From NCBI GenBank assembly GCA_947649495.1, contig CANSRU010000018.1, positions 1 to 35,949 on the forward strand: a DNA stretch of 35,949 nucleotides, written 5' to 3'. Source of the stretch: an uncultured Porphyromonadaceae bacterium. GTDB lineage: Bacteria; Bacteroidota; Bacteroidia; Bacteroidales; Muribaculaceae. Shown piece by piece: positions 16,238-25,214 of this stretch. A program made the position numbers and the translations under genes. Position 1 is the first letter of the stretch. Each line of letters opens with the position of its first letter. Below the pieces are notes generated by a model. That model was not told the origin of the DNA and searched no databases. It saw only the letters and a list, made by a program, of their open reading frames with translations.

Positions 16238-17335
16238 TTAGTAATATATGGTTTTCATAAACCATGTAAAGAATAATTGTGCAAGCATGATTCTTGAAAG
16301 AAATTTGCCTTGCTGTTCGCCCCAGATGTTCATTCGCAAAACCGGATAAGCCAGTACCATCGGGAACATGAACCACGACAGATAGGCGAAACGGTTGGAG
16401 AAACTTGCACGGATCACCATTATCCAGAATGCATTTGACAGGGTATAGGTGTTCAATAAGAATTCGTAGGTTGCGTTACGGATGCCACGTTTTATAATAA
16501 CGTAATAGCCAAGCAGTATCGGCATCATCGAATAACAGAGGAAATCCCACCGGAAACCGGTTCGGGAGAATCCATCCGATGCGTTGCCGGATAGATAGGA
16601 CAGGCGATCGTCAAAGCCTAATGTGGCAAAGAATAAGGAGACTGAGTTTCCGGCGACAAGGGATATTATAATTGACAATATCCAGAAAATATATGCGGTT
16701 TTAAATGATTTGATAAAGAATGTGGATATAAGCGCTATTCCGATGGGGAGCATAGTGGTGCGATGGATGTTGATGGCGATAAATCCCAATGCCGCACCTA
16801 TTATTTTATCCCTCTTGTTGCCTGTGAGGTAAGATAAGGCAACGAGTACTATGCTGCATGCCAGGCCATTGCGTATGCCATTGACTCCATACGAGTAAAA
16901 GGAAAATGCTCCCAGATTGAACAGAAGTCCGGCCAATGGGTTGTTGGGGAAGAATCGCCGGCATGCCCATAAGGTGAACCCGAAATACATTATATCAACT
17001 ATGGAGAAAAATCCATGGACATCCATTATAGCCGAGCAAGACTGCATAAATTGGTTGAATAGGAATTCACCGTCATGTGGCGCGGTCCAAGCTCCGCTGG
17101 CATACATTCTGTAAAATTGGGCATAGTTGGCGGTATCAACGAAATAATATCCGTTGATAGGGCGCATTCCAAGAAATATAGCCATTGACATGGCAAGCAC
17201 CAAAGCCGGTGCGAAATTGGAATCATCGTGTAAAATCCGTTTATAGGATTTTGACGATAATTTGGCGCAAAGCAGTAATGACAGAATCACTACCGTATAA
17301 AGAAATATCGGAGCGTAATAAGAAGCTGGTATCAT
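16238..17335 (-). CDS. EpsG/Wzy-like polysaccharide polymerase
   Basis: A 365-residue integral membrane protein with roughly ten hydrophobic helices. It has the EpsG-family features of an early DTANYAQFYRMY segment after the first helices and a FYSYGVNGIRNGLACS motif (G-x-R-x-G) in the middle. Proteins of this family polymerise undecaprenyl-linked repeat units on the periplasmic face. With the Wzx-type flippase at 21381-22904 this indicates a Wzx/Wzy-dependent pathway. The frame is open to 17431, but the ATG at 17335 overlaps the upstream stop by 4 bases (ATGA) and leads straight into the first helix, so it is preferred. Confidence 0.85.
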   Translation of the reverse strand: MIPASYYAPIFLYTVVILSLLLCAKLSSKSYKRILHDDSNFAPALVLAMSMAIFLGMRPINGYYFVDTANYAQFYRMYASGAWTAPHDGEFLFNQFMQSCSAIMDVHGFFSIVDIMYFGFTLWACRRFFPNNPLAGLLFNLGAFSFYSYGVNGIRNGLACSIVLVALSYLTGNKRDKIIGAALGFIAINIHRTTMLPIGIALISTFFIKSFKTAYIFWILSIIISLVAGNSVSLFFATLGFDDRLSYLSGNASDGFSRTGFRWDFLCYSMMPILLGYYVIIKRGIRNATYEFLLNTYTLSNAFWIMVIRASFSNRFAYLSWFMFPMVLAYPVLRMNIWGEQQGKFLSRIMLAQLFFTWFMKTIYY

Positions 17336-18069
17336 TTCAGCATGCTGCGGATACGGGATGTAAAGTCTGTGCCCAGAATGCGGTGGGCCAGTCGGGATAT
17401 CTTGACACGCCACGGCGATACACCGCACCATGATTTGGCAAACCAGTGTATGGTACGGGTGTTGTCAGTGATGTGTAGCCGGCCGGTGGCATCGTCCAAT
17501 GGGTTGAAGTAGTCGGCCGGATAGATATATGTGCCGGCTACGTATTGAATGCCGGAGGTGGGCTTGAGTCCATGCCCGGCCAGAATCTCAGTGGTATACT
17601 TTACTATGGTTTTAAGATTAAGTGAACCATCCGGATTGAGAAAACTGAAGGTTGAGTATGTATCGAGAATTTCTTTGTATAATCCGTTTCCCGGATTTAC
17701 ACCCAGACCGAGTCCGGGAGCCACATTCCCGATATCTTTGCCATCGGCAGGATTTATCTCAAATCCCATGAAAGGGCCTTTGGCAATAATGTCGTCTATC
17801 GGGCGTATAACCTCAACATCGGTATCGAAGTAAAGTCCTCCGTGGTCATACAAGATCTTGAACCGGGCATAGTCGCTTACGAAGGCGTATTTCTTAGCTT
17901 CGTAAGCCTGAGCGGTATACGTGATGGCATTTACATCGAAGTTGTCTTCATTCCATTCTATTATCTCATAGCCGGGCAGATATTTTCGCCATGATGCAAT
18001 GCACTTCAATGCAGATTCCGGTAATGGATTTCGTCCGAACCAGCAATAATGTATCTTCTTTGGAATCAT
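17332..18069 (-). CDS. GT32-like glycosyltransferase
   Basis: A 245-residue protein starting MIPKKIHYCWFGRNPLPE, the classic N-terminus of the Gly_transf_sug / capsular polysaccharide family (GT32-like). The DXD metal-nucleotide motif is Asp82-Thr-Asp84 in GGLYFDTDVEV. Near the C-terminus, IHWFAKSW is the conserved His/Trp-rich ending common in this family. It has no membrane segment. Overlaps of 4 bases at both ends (18066-18069 and 17332-17335) tie it into the operon. Sugar specificity cannot be read. Confidence 0.9.
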   Translation of the reverse strand: MIPKKIHYCWFGRNPLPESALKCIASWRKYLPGYEIIEWNEDNFDVNAITYTAQAYEAKKYAFVSDYARFKILYDHGGLYFDTDVEVIRPIDDIIAKGPFMGFEINPADGKDIGNVAPGLGLGVNPGNGLYKEILDTYSTFSFLNPDGSLNLKTIVKYTTEILAGHGLKPTSGIQYVAGTYIYPADYFNPLDDATGRLHITDNTRTIHWFAKSWCGVSPWRVKISRLAHRILGTDFTSRIRSMLK

Positions 18070-19268
18070 TTTAGTAAGTTGTAGATTTTTTCAACTTCTG
18101 CGGCATTGGCATAATCGCCGCGCCGCAGATTCTCGATAATCTGTTGCCGAAGGTGGGTGTTATTAATGAATTCAGCTATGCCATGGGCACATCCTTCATT
18201 GTCGAGAGGAACAATTATGCCGTCGACACCGTTATTGATTTGCGATGGAGCGGTGGGATAATTGGTTACGACGACCGGTTTGCCGAGAATCTGGGCTTCG
18301 CGCACTGTAATGGATTTACCTTCGTAGCGTGAGGGTTGCACATATATGTCGCATGTTTTTATGTAGGGATAAGGATTGTCCTTTTTACCAAGCAGGATGA
18401 CATGTTGCTCCATCCCGGTCTCCTGTATTTTTTTGCGGATAAGTTCCTCGTCGCTGCCATAGCCTATTATGTACCATTTCAGTCCCTTAACGCCACAGTC
18501 AAGCATAAGGCTTGCAATGGCCGGCACGTTGTCGTAGTTCTTGGCTGTGCAATATCTGCCAATCGAAAGCAATCTGACCTCACCGCTGTCCATCCCTTCA
18601 GCATTGTCTTGTTGGCTTCTCTCCTGAATTATAGCTTTCGGCATTATGTTTTCAATCTGTATTATCTTTGGGGCGAGCGATGGAAAGACAGAAAGAAATC
18701 CATGGGTGACATCAGACGAAATAGATGCGATGTGATCGTAAGCATTCCACACGGGAAGTTCCTGGCTGGCATTTATGCTGACGGTGGAATAATCGGTATG
18801 AATCCAAGCGAGACGTTTGCGAGCCTTTACTTTGTCACGACCAATATTGTGGGGTGTAAGGAAACTGATACATAGGTCGTATTCTACATCCTGATTTATT
18901 TCAGGTAGATGTGGCGTCACGCAATCGCCTATGTATTGCATTATGGATGAATCATCCATTTCGGCCGGACGCCCTTTGCGGTACAGGCGATGTTTTAATT
19001 TTGCCAATAACCGTCCGGTGACTACCCCAAAGGCGCCTGCTCTTAAAGCCTCGGTCATAGGACGTTCAATCATCGAGTAAGCTTTGACCTGCGGCAATAT
19101 ATTCACCCACTCGGGAATATACTGCATGAGAGGCCCGCGATGGTCGTAGATAAACAAATCCACCTCCACTCTTTTCGGAGCAAGAGCTCCAAGCAGCCCG
19201 ATAAGCGCTGACTCCGCACCCCCCAGCTCAAGATAATGCATCAGTATGATGATACGTGGCTTAGCCAT
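18066..19268 (-). CDS. GT4 glycosyltransferase
   Basis: A 400-residue GT-B enzyme. The N-terminal half has the ILMHYLELGGAESALIGLL loop, in which the double glycine lines the acceptor/nucleotide cleft. The C-terminal half has RLLSIGRYCTAKNYDNVP and the EX7E-type segment SRYEGKSITVREAQILGKP. It begins 26 bases after the stop of the next GT4 (19295-20404), to which it is related in layout, and it overlaps the GT32-like gene by 4 bases. It should transfer a sugar with retention of configuration on the cytoplasmic side. Confidence 0.9.
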   Translation of the reverse strand: MAKPRIIILMHYLELGGAESALIGLLGALAPKRVEVDLFIYDHRGPLMQYIPEWVNILPQVKAYSMIERPMTEALRAGAFGVVTGRLLAKLKHRLYRKGRPAEMDDSSIMQYIGDCVTPHLPEINQDVEYDLCISFLTPHNIGRDKVKARKRLAWIHTDYSTVSINASQELPVWNAYDHIASISSDVTHGFLSVFPSLAPKIIQIENIMPKAIIQERSQQDNAEGMDSGEVRLLSIGRYCTAKNYDNVPAIASLMLDCGVKGLKWYIIGYGSDEELIRKKIQETGMEQHVILLGKKDNPYPYIKTCDIYVQPSRYEGKSITVREAQILGKPVVVTNYPTAPSQINNGVDGIIVPLDNEGCAHGIAEFINNTHLRQQIIENLRRGDYANAAEVEKIYNLLK

Positions 19269-19294
19269 TTTTATTATCTGGATTTTTCGTCGGA

Positions 19295-20404
19295 TTATCC
19301 GTCTATTGTTTTGTAGATTTGATCAAGTATATCTTGTGGTTTGAACTTCTGAGCCCGATGGGTGGCCGATGTTTCGTACTGTTTAAGACGATCTGGATTG
19401 ATAATCAGCGATTCAATGGCATCAGCCATCGCTTTTACTGTGAAATCGGTCAGTATGCCGGCATTATCGTCTAACAATTCTGTTGGTCCGGTACATTTGG
19501 TTGATATTACCGGTTTACCTAATGCCAACGCTTCTGCTACGACAAGTGAAAATCCTTCACTGTCTGACGATAACATAAAGACATCTGAATCTTTGATAAA
19601 TGGCATTGGATTTTTTCTGAAGCCAAGAAATTCGATTATCCCGGGTGTCGTAACTCTTTTTTCAAGGTCGGGTTTCAGTGAGCCGTCGCCCAATATCCAT
19701 GCATGGACGTTGTGCCCTTGGTTGCGTACCTCTAAAATAGCGTCAATGAATCTGTCAAATCGTTTTTGCTCTGTAAGTCTGCCGCATCCACTAATCAGGA
19801 ATCCGTCAGGACGTGTCATTCCTGTTACTTCGGTTGCCTTGCGATTGATATCTTCAGGGTCAATTAGATTGTATATCGTCTTTACCCCGGATAAATTGGG
19901 AAACAGCTTATTCAATGCATCCTGAGCTTGCCGGGATACACAGACTATATTATCCATCTTAAGATATGCCTTGTGTTCTTCGTCTTTATCCCAAAAATAT
20001 TTCCTGCTCCAATGATTCTTATATAAGTCTATGTGTACCCACGAAATGTTGCGTTTGGCTTTAGATGTAATCAGTGAGTGGTAGAACAGGGATTCCCCTT
20101 CCATAAAGGAAATTATGGTGTCATATTTATGGAACTTAAGGTTGAGGAGCAACAGGAATTTTCTTACCGATTTGCGCAGATAGCGACTGTTCGTAAATGA
20201 TGGGAGTTTGTATCCTGCTTTGAAAAGACTTATTATCTTAACATCCTTCGGTATATTCTGGAGATATACACCAACGCGTTCAATCAGTAATAACGTGACA
20301 TCATAACGGTTATAATCAAATTGAGCGAGTATGTCAGTCAATACTTTTTCGGCACCTCCGCCTTTAAGCTCCTGCATTATAAATAATACTTTACGTTTTT
20401 TCAT
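19295..20404 (-). CDS. GT4 glycosyltransferase
   Basis: A 369-residue GT-B enzyme beginning MKKRKVLFIMQELKGGGAEK, with the GGGAEK loop typical of GT4. The C-terminal half has SGCGRLTEQKRFDRFID and SSDSEGFSLVVAEALALGKP, which holds the EX7E glutamates. The start at 20404 overlaps the upstream stop by 4 bases (ATGA), like several other junctions in this operon. An ATG two codons further upstream (20410) is possible. It acts on a nucleotide sugar of unknown identity. Confidence 0.9.
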   Translation of the reverse strand: MKKRKVLFIMQELKGGGAEKVLTDILAQFDYNRYDVTLLLIERVGVYLQNIPKDVKIISLFKAGYKLPSFTNSRYLRKSVRKFLLLLNLKFHKYDTIISFMEGESLFYHSLITSKAKRNISWVHIDLYKNHWSRKYFWDKDEEHKAYLKMDNIVCVSRQAQDALNKLFPNLSGVKTIYNLIDPEDINRKATEVTGMTRPDGFLISGCGRLTEQKRFDRFIDAILEVRNQGHNVHAWILGDGSLKPDLEKRVTTPGIIEFLGFRKNPMPFIKDSDVFMLSSDSEGFSLVVAEALALGKPVISTKCTGPTELLDDNAGILTDFTVKAMADAIESLIINPDRLKQYETSATHRAQKFKPQDILDQIYKTIDG

Positions 20405-21384
20405 GGGCATAGCATTGACTTTATGCGTAAAAATATTCTGTAAATATATTGCGATGGTTGGTTTTTAATAATGGCATCCTGAGTCCGAAGTTCTAATGAC
20501 AGCCCGTTTAACCGCTTAAGTGCCTTATAGCTGTTGGAATAATACTTCATGTTGCGAAATTGTAGTGAAATGTATATCACGCGGTTATGATATGCAATTT
20601 CGCATTTGTTCAGTATGTTGGTATCTGTGATATCGAGTAGCGAGAGCATGCGGCGGCGTATGTTCCAGTATCCATCCAGATTATCAAGCTGTTTCTCAAA
20701 TGAGGGTTGGTTACTGTGAGAGCCTGTGTAACGGATATATTTGAACAGTGGTTTATCTATAAAGCCGGCATCGTTACTGAGTGTAAGCGGTAATAGAAAT
20801 TGAAGATTCTGTCCATAACGAGATATCGGAAACTCCTTGTTGCTGTAAAATTCACGTATTTTATCAGCGCGGATCATATATGAGCCGGCCCAATTATTTG
20901 TTGTTCCGGTTAATAGTTCCATAAATATGTTTCCCGAGGTTTTACTTTCTGTAGGCTTTACGATGGGATTACTTGTGTCATCAAGATTGTCGGAGGGCAC
21001 TATATAACCATTGGTGCGAACCACATTGCACTCAGGATGCTTTACGAGGTACTCAACTTGCAATGAACAGGAATCGGGGAAAATGTAGTCGTCCACATCC
21101 AGCAGTTGAATGAACTCGCCGCTTGATTTGTAGAATGCTGAAACTACAGCTGCACAGAACCCACCGTTCTTTTGACGGTGAATCACAAGTTTATATCCTT
21201 TGGTATTGAATCGTTCTGTATAAGCGGATGCTATTACCGAAGAGTCGTCTGTCGAGCCGTCGTCAACAAAAATCAACTCAACCGATGGATAGGACTGTGC
21301 CAGAATGGATTCAAAAGACCGCTCTATGTATTGACTGCCGTTAAAGCAGGGCATGAGAATTGAAACCTTTGGCGAATTGTTCAT
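20401..21384 (-). CDS. GT2 glycosyltransferase
   Basis: A 327-residue GT-A enzyme starting NSPKVSILMPCFNGSQYI. It has VDDGSTDDS at about 40-48 and the metal-binding DVDD at 96-99 in LLDVDDYIFP. It overlaps the flippase gene by 4 bases (21381-21384) and the next GT4 by 4 bases, so the three are probably translationally coupled. No transmembrane segment is clear. Sugar specificity is unknown. Confidence 0.9.
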   Translation of the reverse strand: MNNSPKVSILMPCFNGSQYIERSFESILAQSYPSVELIFVDDGSTDDSSVIASAYTERFNTKGYKLVIHRQKNGGFCAAVVSAFYKSSGEFIQLLDVDDYIFPDSCSLQVEYLVKHPECNVVRTNGYIVPSDNLDDTSNPIVKPTESKTSGNIFMELLTGTTNNWAGSYMIRADKIREFYSNKEFPISRYGQNLQFLLPLTLSNDAGFIDKPLFKYIRYTGSHSNQPSFEKQLDNLDGYWNIRRRMLSLLDITDTNILNKCEIAYHNRVIYISLQFRNMKYYSNSYKALKRLNGLSLELRTQDAIIKNQPSQYIYRIFLRIKSMLCP

Positions 21385-22904
21385 TTACGATTACGTATAA
21401 GGTTTGAAATTATCAGTTGTCCATATTTCCATTCCGATGTATGTCGGAATAGCAGGAAATATATTGAAACAACCATTACGGTATCCATAAGCCATAGTGA
21501 TATCATAGAGATAATGGTATGGGTGTCAGGAAAAACTATCCGGTTTAGATGGTGACATACATAGCACATACCGGCTGTGATGAGGATATATAATAGATAT
21601 TTACGGTAATAAAGCATAGGTGACTTATGAAACAGATTCTTGAAAATCAGACGTGGCCAATTCCAGCTGTTTGTTGTCAAAAATGCTATGGAGGTACCTA
21701 ACAATATGCCTGCAAGACCTAAATACTTCACTAACACTAATGAGACAGTAAGATTTACAATTCCGGTAATTAAGGCCACATAACGATCCTGGACAAAAAT
21801 TCCTGAAACCATCTTGAATGTCAAGGCTGAGCTTCTAATCATGTCGACATAAAGGTTCAGGCATATAATCGCCACAATCCATGTTTCAAATATATATTTT
21901 CCGCCAAGCCACCATTCTATAAACGGATTCAATAGGCAGAACAATAATACTGATATATAGGATATAACCACAAAGTTTACTAAGAAAAGCATGTTGAACA
22001 CTTCATATTGTTTCTCCCGGCTTTCAGATGAAACGAGATTCCCAACGCTGTCTTTTACTCCAGACATCAATGGTGTGACCAATGATTTCACCTGATAAAC
22101 AATAAGGGTATAGTTGGAATACATTCCGACTATACCAAGTCCGACAAACGAAGATATCAGGATATTGTCGGTGCTGTGAACCATATATCCACCGATTGAA
22201 GTCAGGAATAATGCCTTGACGTTTGTTATGATGTTTTTTCTGATTTCAACCGGCACAGTATATTTTTCTTTAGTGGCTATGTATGGATATAATGAATAGA
22301 CCTTATGGCGTATTAGTAGATTATATAGGCCGTTAAACAGCAAGTCTATTGCAAGAAATAATATATAATTGCGCAAATAGGTGAGAATTAGTATCTTTAT
22401 GCCGTACATAGCAATTTGGTACCCGAGATTGTATCCTGCGATTTTATATTGCTTCTGGTCGGAGTTTATAAGGGATAGTTTGTCGGCCATCAGATATCCT
22501 ATCATGGAATTTCCTACAAAAATGAAATATACTATAGATATATATCCCATATCTGCGTCACCATGAATAAGATATTTCAAAAACGGAAATAGAATTAATG
22601 ATAGTAGCAGGATGCCGAGTGCGATATATCGGTAAATACGACGGTATAGTTGCACAAGAGCTATTATTTCCGGCTTGTTGCCCTCGGCGAGAGGTTTATA
22701 GAGGTTATATACAATGCTGACGCCGACACCGCTTTCCACAAGGCTCAACATTCCTATGACATTGGTGAGCAGGCCGTTCAAACCGAGCAGCTCCTCACCA
22801 AGAATATCGACAAATAGTTTGCGTGTAACAAAACCCAGCACTGAAATAACAAGCATTATCCCTACGCTGGAGGCAATGTTCTTGAAAGAATTAAGGCTTC
22901 GCAT
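21381..22904 (-). CDS. Wzx-type polysaccharide flippase
   Basis: A 507-residue, very hydrophobic protein with about 12-14 predicted membrane helices. The N-terminal NIASSVGIMLVISVLGFVTRKLFVDILG and GLNGLLTNVIGMLSLVESGVG segments are typical of the MATE/MOP oligosaccharide flippase superfamily. It should move undecaprenyl-linked repeat units from the cytoplasmic to the periplasmic face for the EpsG/Wzy-like polymerase encoded at 16238-17335. Its 5' end overlaps the FrhB-like gene by 14 bases and its 3' end overlaps the GT2 gene by 4 bases. Confidence 0.92.
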   Translation of the reverse strand: MRSLNSFKNIASSVGIMLVISVLGFVTRKLFVDILGEELLGLNGLLTNVIGMLSLVESGVGVSIVYNLYKPLAEGNKPEIIALVQLYRRIYRYIALGILLLSLILFPFLKYLIHGDADMGYISIVYFIFVGNSMIGYLMADKLSLINSDQKQYKIAGYNLGYQIAMYGIKILILTYLRNYILFLAIDLLFNGLYNLLIRHKVYSLYPYIATKEKYTVPVEIRKNIITNVKALFLTSIGGYMVHSTDNILISSFVGLGIVGMYSNYTLIVYQVKSLVTPLMSGVKDSVGNLVSSESREKQYEVFNMLFLVNFVVISYISVLLFCLLNPFIEWWLGGKYIFETWIVAIICLNLYVDMIRSSALTFKMVSGIFVQDRYVALITGIVNLTVSLVLVKYLGLAGILLGTSIAFLTTNSWNWPRLIFKNLFHKSPMLYYRKYLLYILITAGMCYVCHHLNRIVFPDTHTIISMISLWLMDTVMVVSIYFLLFRHTSEWKYGQLIISNLIRNRK

Positions 22905-24063
22905 GAAATATTACTCCAAGACGGTACTTGAATGAACGTATTGCTAAATCTGTGAAAGTATCTTTTTGTGCTAATTCAACAGATTTGGCTACGGTATTTT
23001 TCTTGAGAAATTTATAAAACCGTTTGGTACGCGGATTATACGATGTAGAAGTTGTTATACATCTGTTTTTTCTTATGGCGTTTTCAGCATCAGTTTCAAA
23101 GATATCTTTTAAAGACGGCTTTATTTCTTGAAAGGTTTGGTTGCCCTTGTCAGTGTTTATTATGGCAAGCGACACCCCTTTGTCATCTGAATAATTGACA
23201 TGGATATTCTCGGCGCCCCAAAAGTCACCGATAGTGATATCGGCAAAGCTATTGTTATTCTTAAATTTGCAGGAAGTGCAGCATTGACGGATGTACAGGT
23301 TATCAATGAATCCATTTACATAAGCATTTTTGTGGCCATCCATTGATAGCTCCGATCCATTGACAAAAGTAGCTTTGAAATTGTATGACAGCCAACCGCT
23401 TGCCTTATCCCGGAAATTCAATAGTTTCAGCGAGGAATTGTCCATCTGGAGTTCCTTGATATATCGGGTGTATACACCCGGCGAAGGGACTCCATGACAA
23501 ACTACCTCTATAAATAGTTGATTCGCTGTATTGTATTTGCTTAATATCTTACGTGCACCCGCTACTTGACAGGGGGTGCCGACAAACAAAAGCGGGATTT
23601 TGTTTCTATTGAGTTTTATTAGTTCTTTCAGTGCGTTGTGTGTGGTGCTTTGTACATATTTTGAGCCACGGAGAATATGTAATTCTTCAGAATTGGTAAT
23701 GACTTTGTGTATAACATTGAAATCATTGTCGAATGCTGCTCCACAAACCACACCACCTTTTTTTAGGATATTATCGGCAATTACAGAAAATAACCCTCCT
23801 GAGGAACTGTTATCTATAATGTTATCATCTTTGGCCCGACAACCGATGTATCTGCGTGCCGGATTATCAGAATTGATTTTGGTATTGATTACTGGACACG
23901 CTTTAATGCAGGCATTACAGTTAACACATCGCGTAGTATCGACCATCGGATAATAGAATCCTCGTTTGTCAGGATGCATCTCAATACATGAAATAGAGCA
24001 TGCGGTTACGCAGCTTTCGCAGCCAGTGCAATCTTTTTTATCTATGAATTTTATCGGTTTCAT
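22891..24063 (-). CDS. 4Fe-4S FrhB-like protein (F420 hydrogenase beta-subunit family) of the polysaccharide operon
   Basis: A 390-residue protein with two N-terminal ferredoxin-type clusters: Cys12, 15, 18 and 22, then Cys46, 49, 52 and 56 followed by Pro. The rest matches the FrhB/FdhB C-terminal family, with SSSGGLFSVIADNIL, FVGTPCQVAGARKIL, VVCHGVPSPGVY and ITIGDFWGAE. In methanogens this family handles F420 or flavin electron transfer. Polysaccharide-locus members are often found beside pyruvyl transferases, where their role is uncertain; a redox modification of a sugar is possible. A CxxC pair in the middle (RQCCTSCKF) may bind another metal. Its ATG overlaps the stop of the pyruvyl transferase as TAATG. 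Confidence 0.87.
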   Translation of the reverse strand: MKPIKFIDKKDCTGCESCVTACSISCIEMHPDKRGFYYPMVDTTRCVNCNACIKACPVINTKINSDNPARRYIGCRAKDDNIIDNSSSGGLFSVIADNILKKGGVVCGAAFDNDFNVIHKVITNSEELHILRGSKYVQSTTHNALKELIKLNRNKIPLLFVGTPCQVAGARKILSKYNTANQLFIEVVCHGVPSPGVYTRYIKELQMDNSSLKLLNFRDKASGWLSYNFKATFVNGSELSMDGHKNAYVNGFIDNLYIRQCCTSCKFKNNNSFADITIGDFWGAENIHVNYSDDKGVSLAIINTDKGNQTFQEIKPSLKDIFETDAENAIRKNRCITTSTSYNPRTKRFYKFLKKNTVAKSVELAQKDTFTDLAIRSFKYRLGVIFHAKP

Positions 24064-25214
24064 TATATTAGGTTTTTCATTGCCAAAGCACCTAATTTCA
24101 ATCCATTGCTTTTGGATTTCAGAATTTTAATGATATCGATTTCCTGATTTTGAATCTTTATGAATGCATTGAGCAGGTCGTCCTCAGAAGTCAGATTCTG
24201 AACCGGAACAACAAAATCATCATGTGTTCCGAATAGATCTACGGCTATACCTTTTGCTTTGATTGAATATCCCAATACTAATGTCGGTACACCTGTGGAG
24301 TATGCCGCAATTGATGCATGTGTCCGGGCTGTTACAATGAATCTGCACTGAGAAATCAAATATTTTAGTTGCTCACAGTTGCAGTCGTACACCATGCTGA
24401 TGCGTCCGGTATGATGATACTTTTCAAATAATTGTGTAAGAGGTTCGCGGTCATCATTGTCGCTCCATACCACATGTGGAATAAGGGCTATGTTCATTTC
24501 TGTTGAGCCAATGATGTAATCTATTAGTTTAATATAGTTTTCAAGTACGGTGGCGTTGTCGGCAGAATAGCTTAAAGCCATTGGCGATAGATTCAGTCCA
24601 ACGGTGTTACCCGGAATAAATCCCGCCGGTAATTTTATGGAGTTATCCGAATCAAGTGCAAATGCTGGATCCGGGGCCATCTTTACGTTTGTAATACCAC
24701 GTTGTATAAGTGCGTTGTACGTTTCAGGCTCGCGTACTATTATCAAATTATATCCACGCAGATCATCAATCATTTCAGTGTCTATATTTGATGGTTCAAT
24801 AGAGCATCCCCAAAGAATTGTTTTGGCGCCACGTTCTCTGAACAACCGGTTCATTATATAAATATATGTCGGCTTGCCGTAACAATAATTGTCGCCGCCA
24901 AACGACAGACAGATGGTATTGCTGTCTACATGACGGAGTATGTCGCGGTAGGTGTTGCGCTCGTATGCCAGCTTATCACCAAGTATACGGTATTTAACAG
25001 ATGTCCATAGACGTTTAATTAAGCTCGGACTATCGGAGTTCTGTGGTACGATTGTGCAAATTTTTTCAAGACCGTATCTGATGTCTTGCTCAGGTGATTT
25101 CGATGCAAGATATATATCGTTGTTGTCCCCGAGAATTTTTATTGTGGCACGGACAAGAGCCTCGCATCCATGATTGCCGCTACCTCCGTGCGGATATAGT
25201 ATTATCTTTGACAT
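24063..25214 (-). CDS. Polysaccharide pyruvyl transferase family protein
   Basis: A 383-residue protein of the PS_pyruv_trans family. The N-terminus carries GSGNHGCEAL at residues 11-20, the usual glycine-rich opening. The middle has ILWGCSIEP and VREPETYNALIQRGI. The C-terminal half has FIVTARTHASIAAYSTGVP with the conserved Arg-x-His. Members transfer pyruvate from phosphoenolpyruvate to make a ketal on a sugar, giving the polysaccharide a negative charge. It is coupled to the FrhB-like gene (TAATG) and overlaps the upstream GT2 by 13 bases. Some family members in polysaccharide loci are not proven to be ketal transferases, so activity is inferred. Confidence 0.87.
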   Translation of the reverse strand: MSKIILYPHGGSGNHGCEALVRATIKILGDNNDIYLASKSPEQDIRYGLEKICTIVPQNSDSPSLIKRLWTSVKYRILGDKLAYERNTYRDILRHVDSNTICLSFGGDNYCYGKPTYIYIMNRLFRERGAKTILWGCSIEPSNIDTEMIDDLRGYNLIIVREPETYNALIQRGITNVKMAPDPAFALDSDNSIKLPAGFIPGNTVGLNLSPMALSYSADNATVLENYIKLIDYIIGSTEMNIALIPHVVWSDNDDREPLTQLFEKYHHTGRISMVYDCNCEQLKYLISQCRFIVTARTHASIAAYSTGVPTLVLGYSIKAKGIAVDLFGTHDDFVVPVQNLTSEDDLLNAFIKIQNQEIDIIKILKSKSNGLKLGALAMKNLI

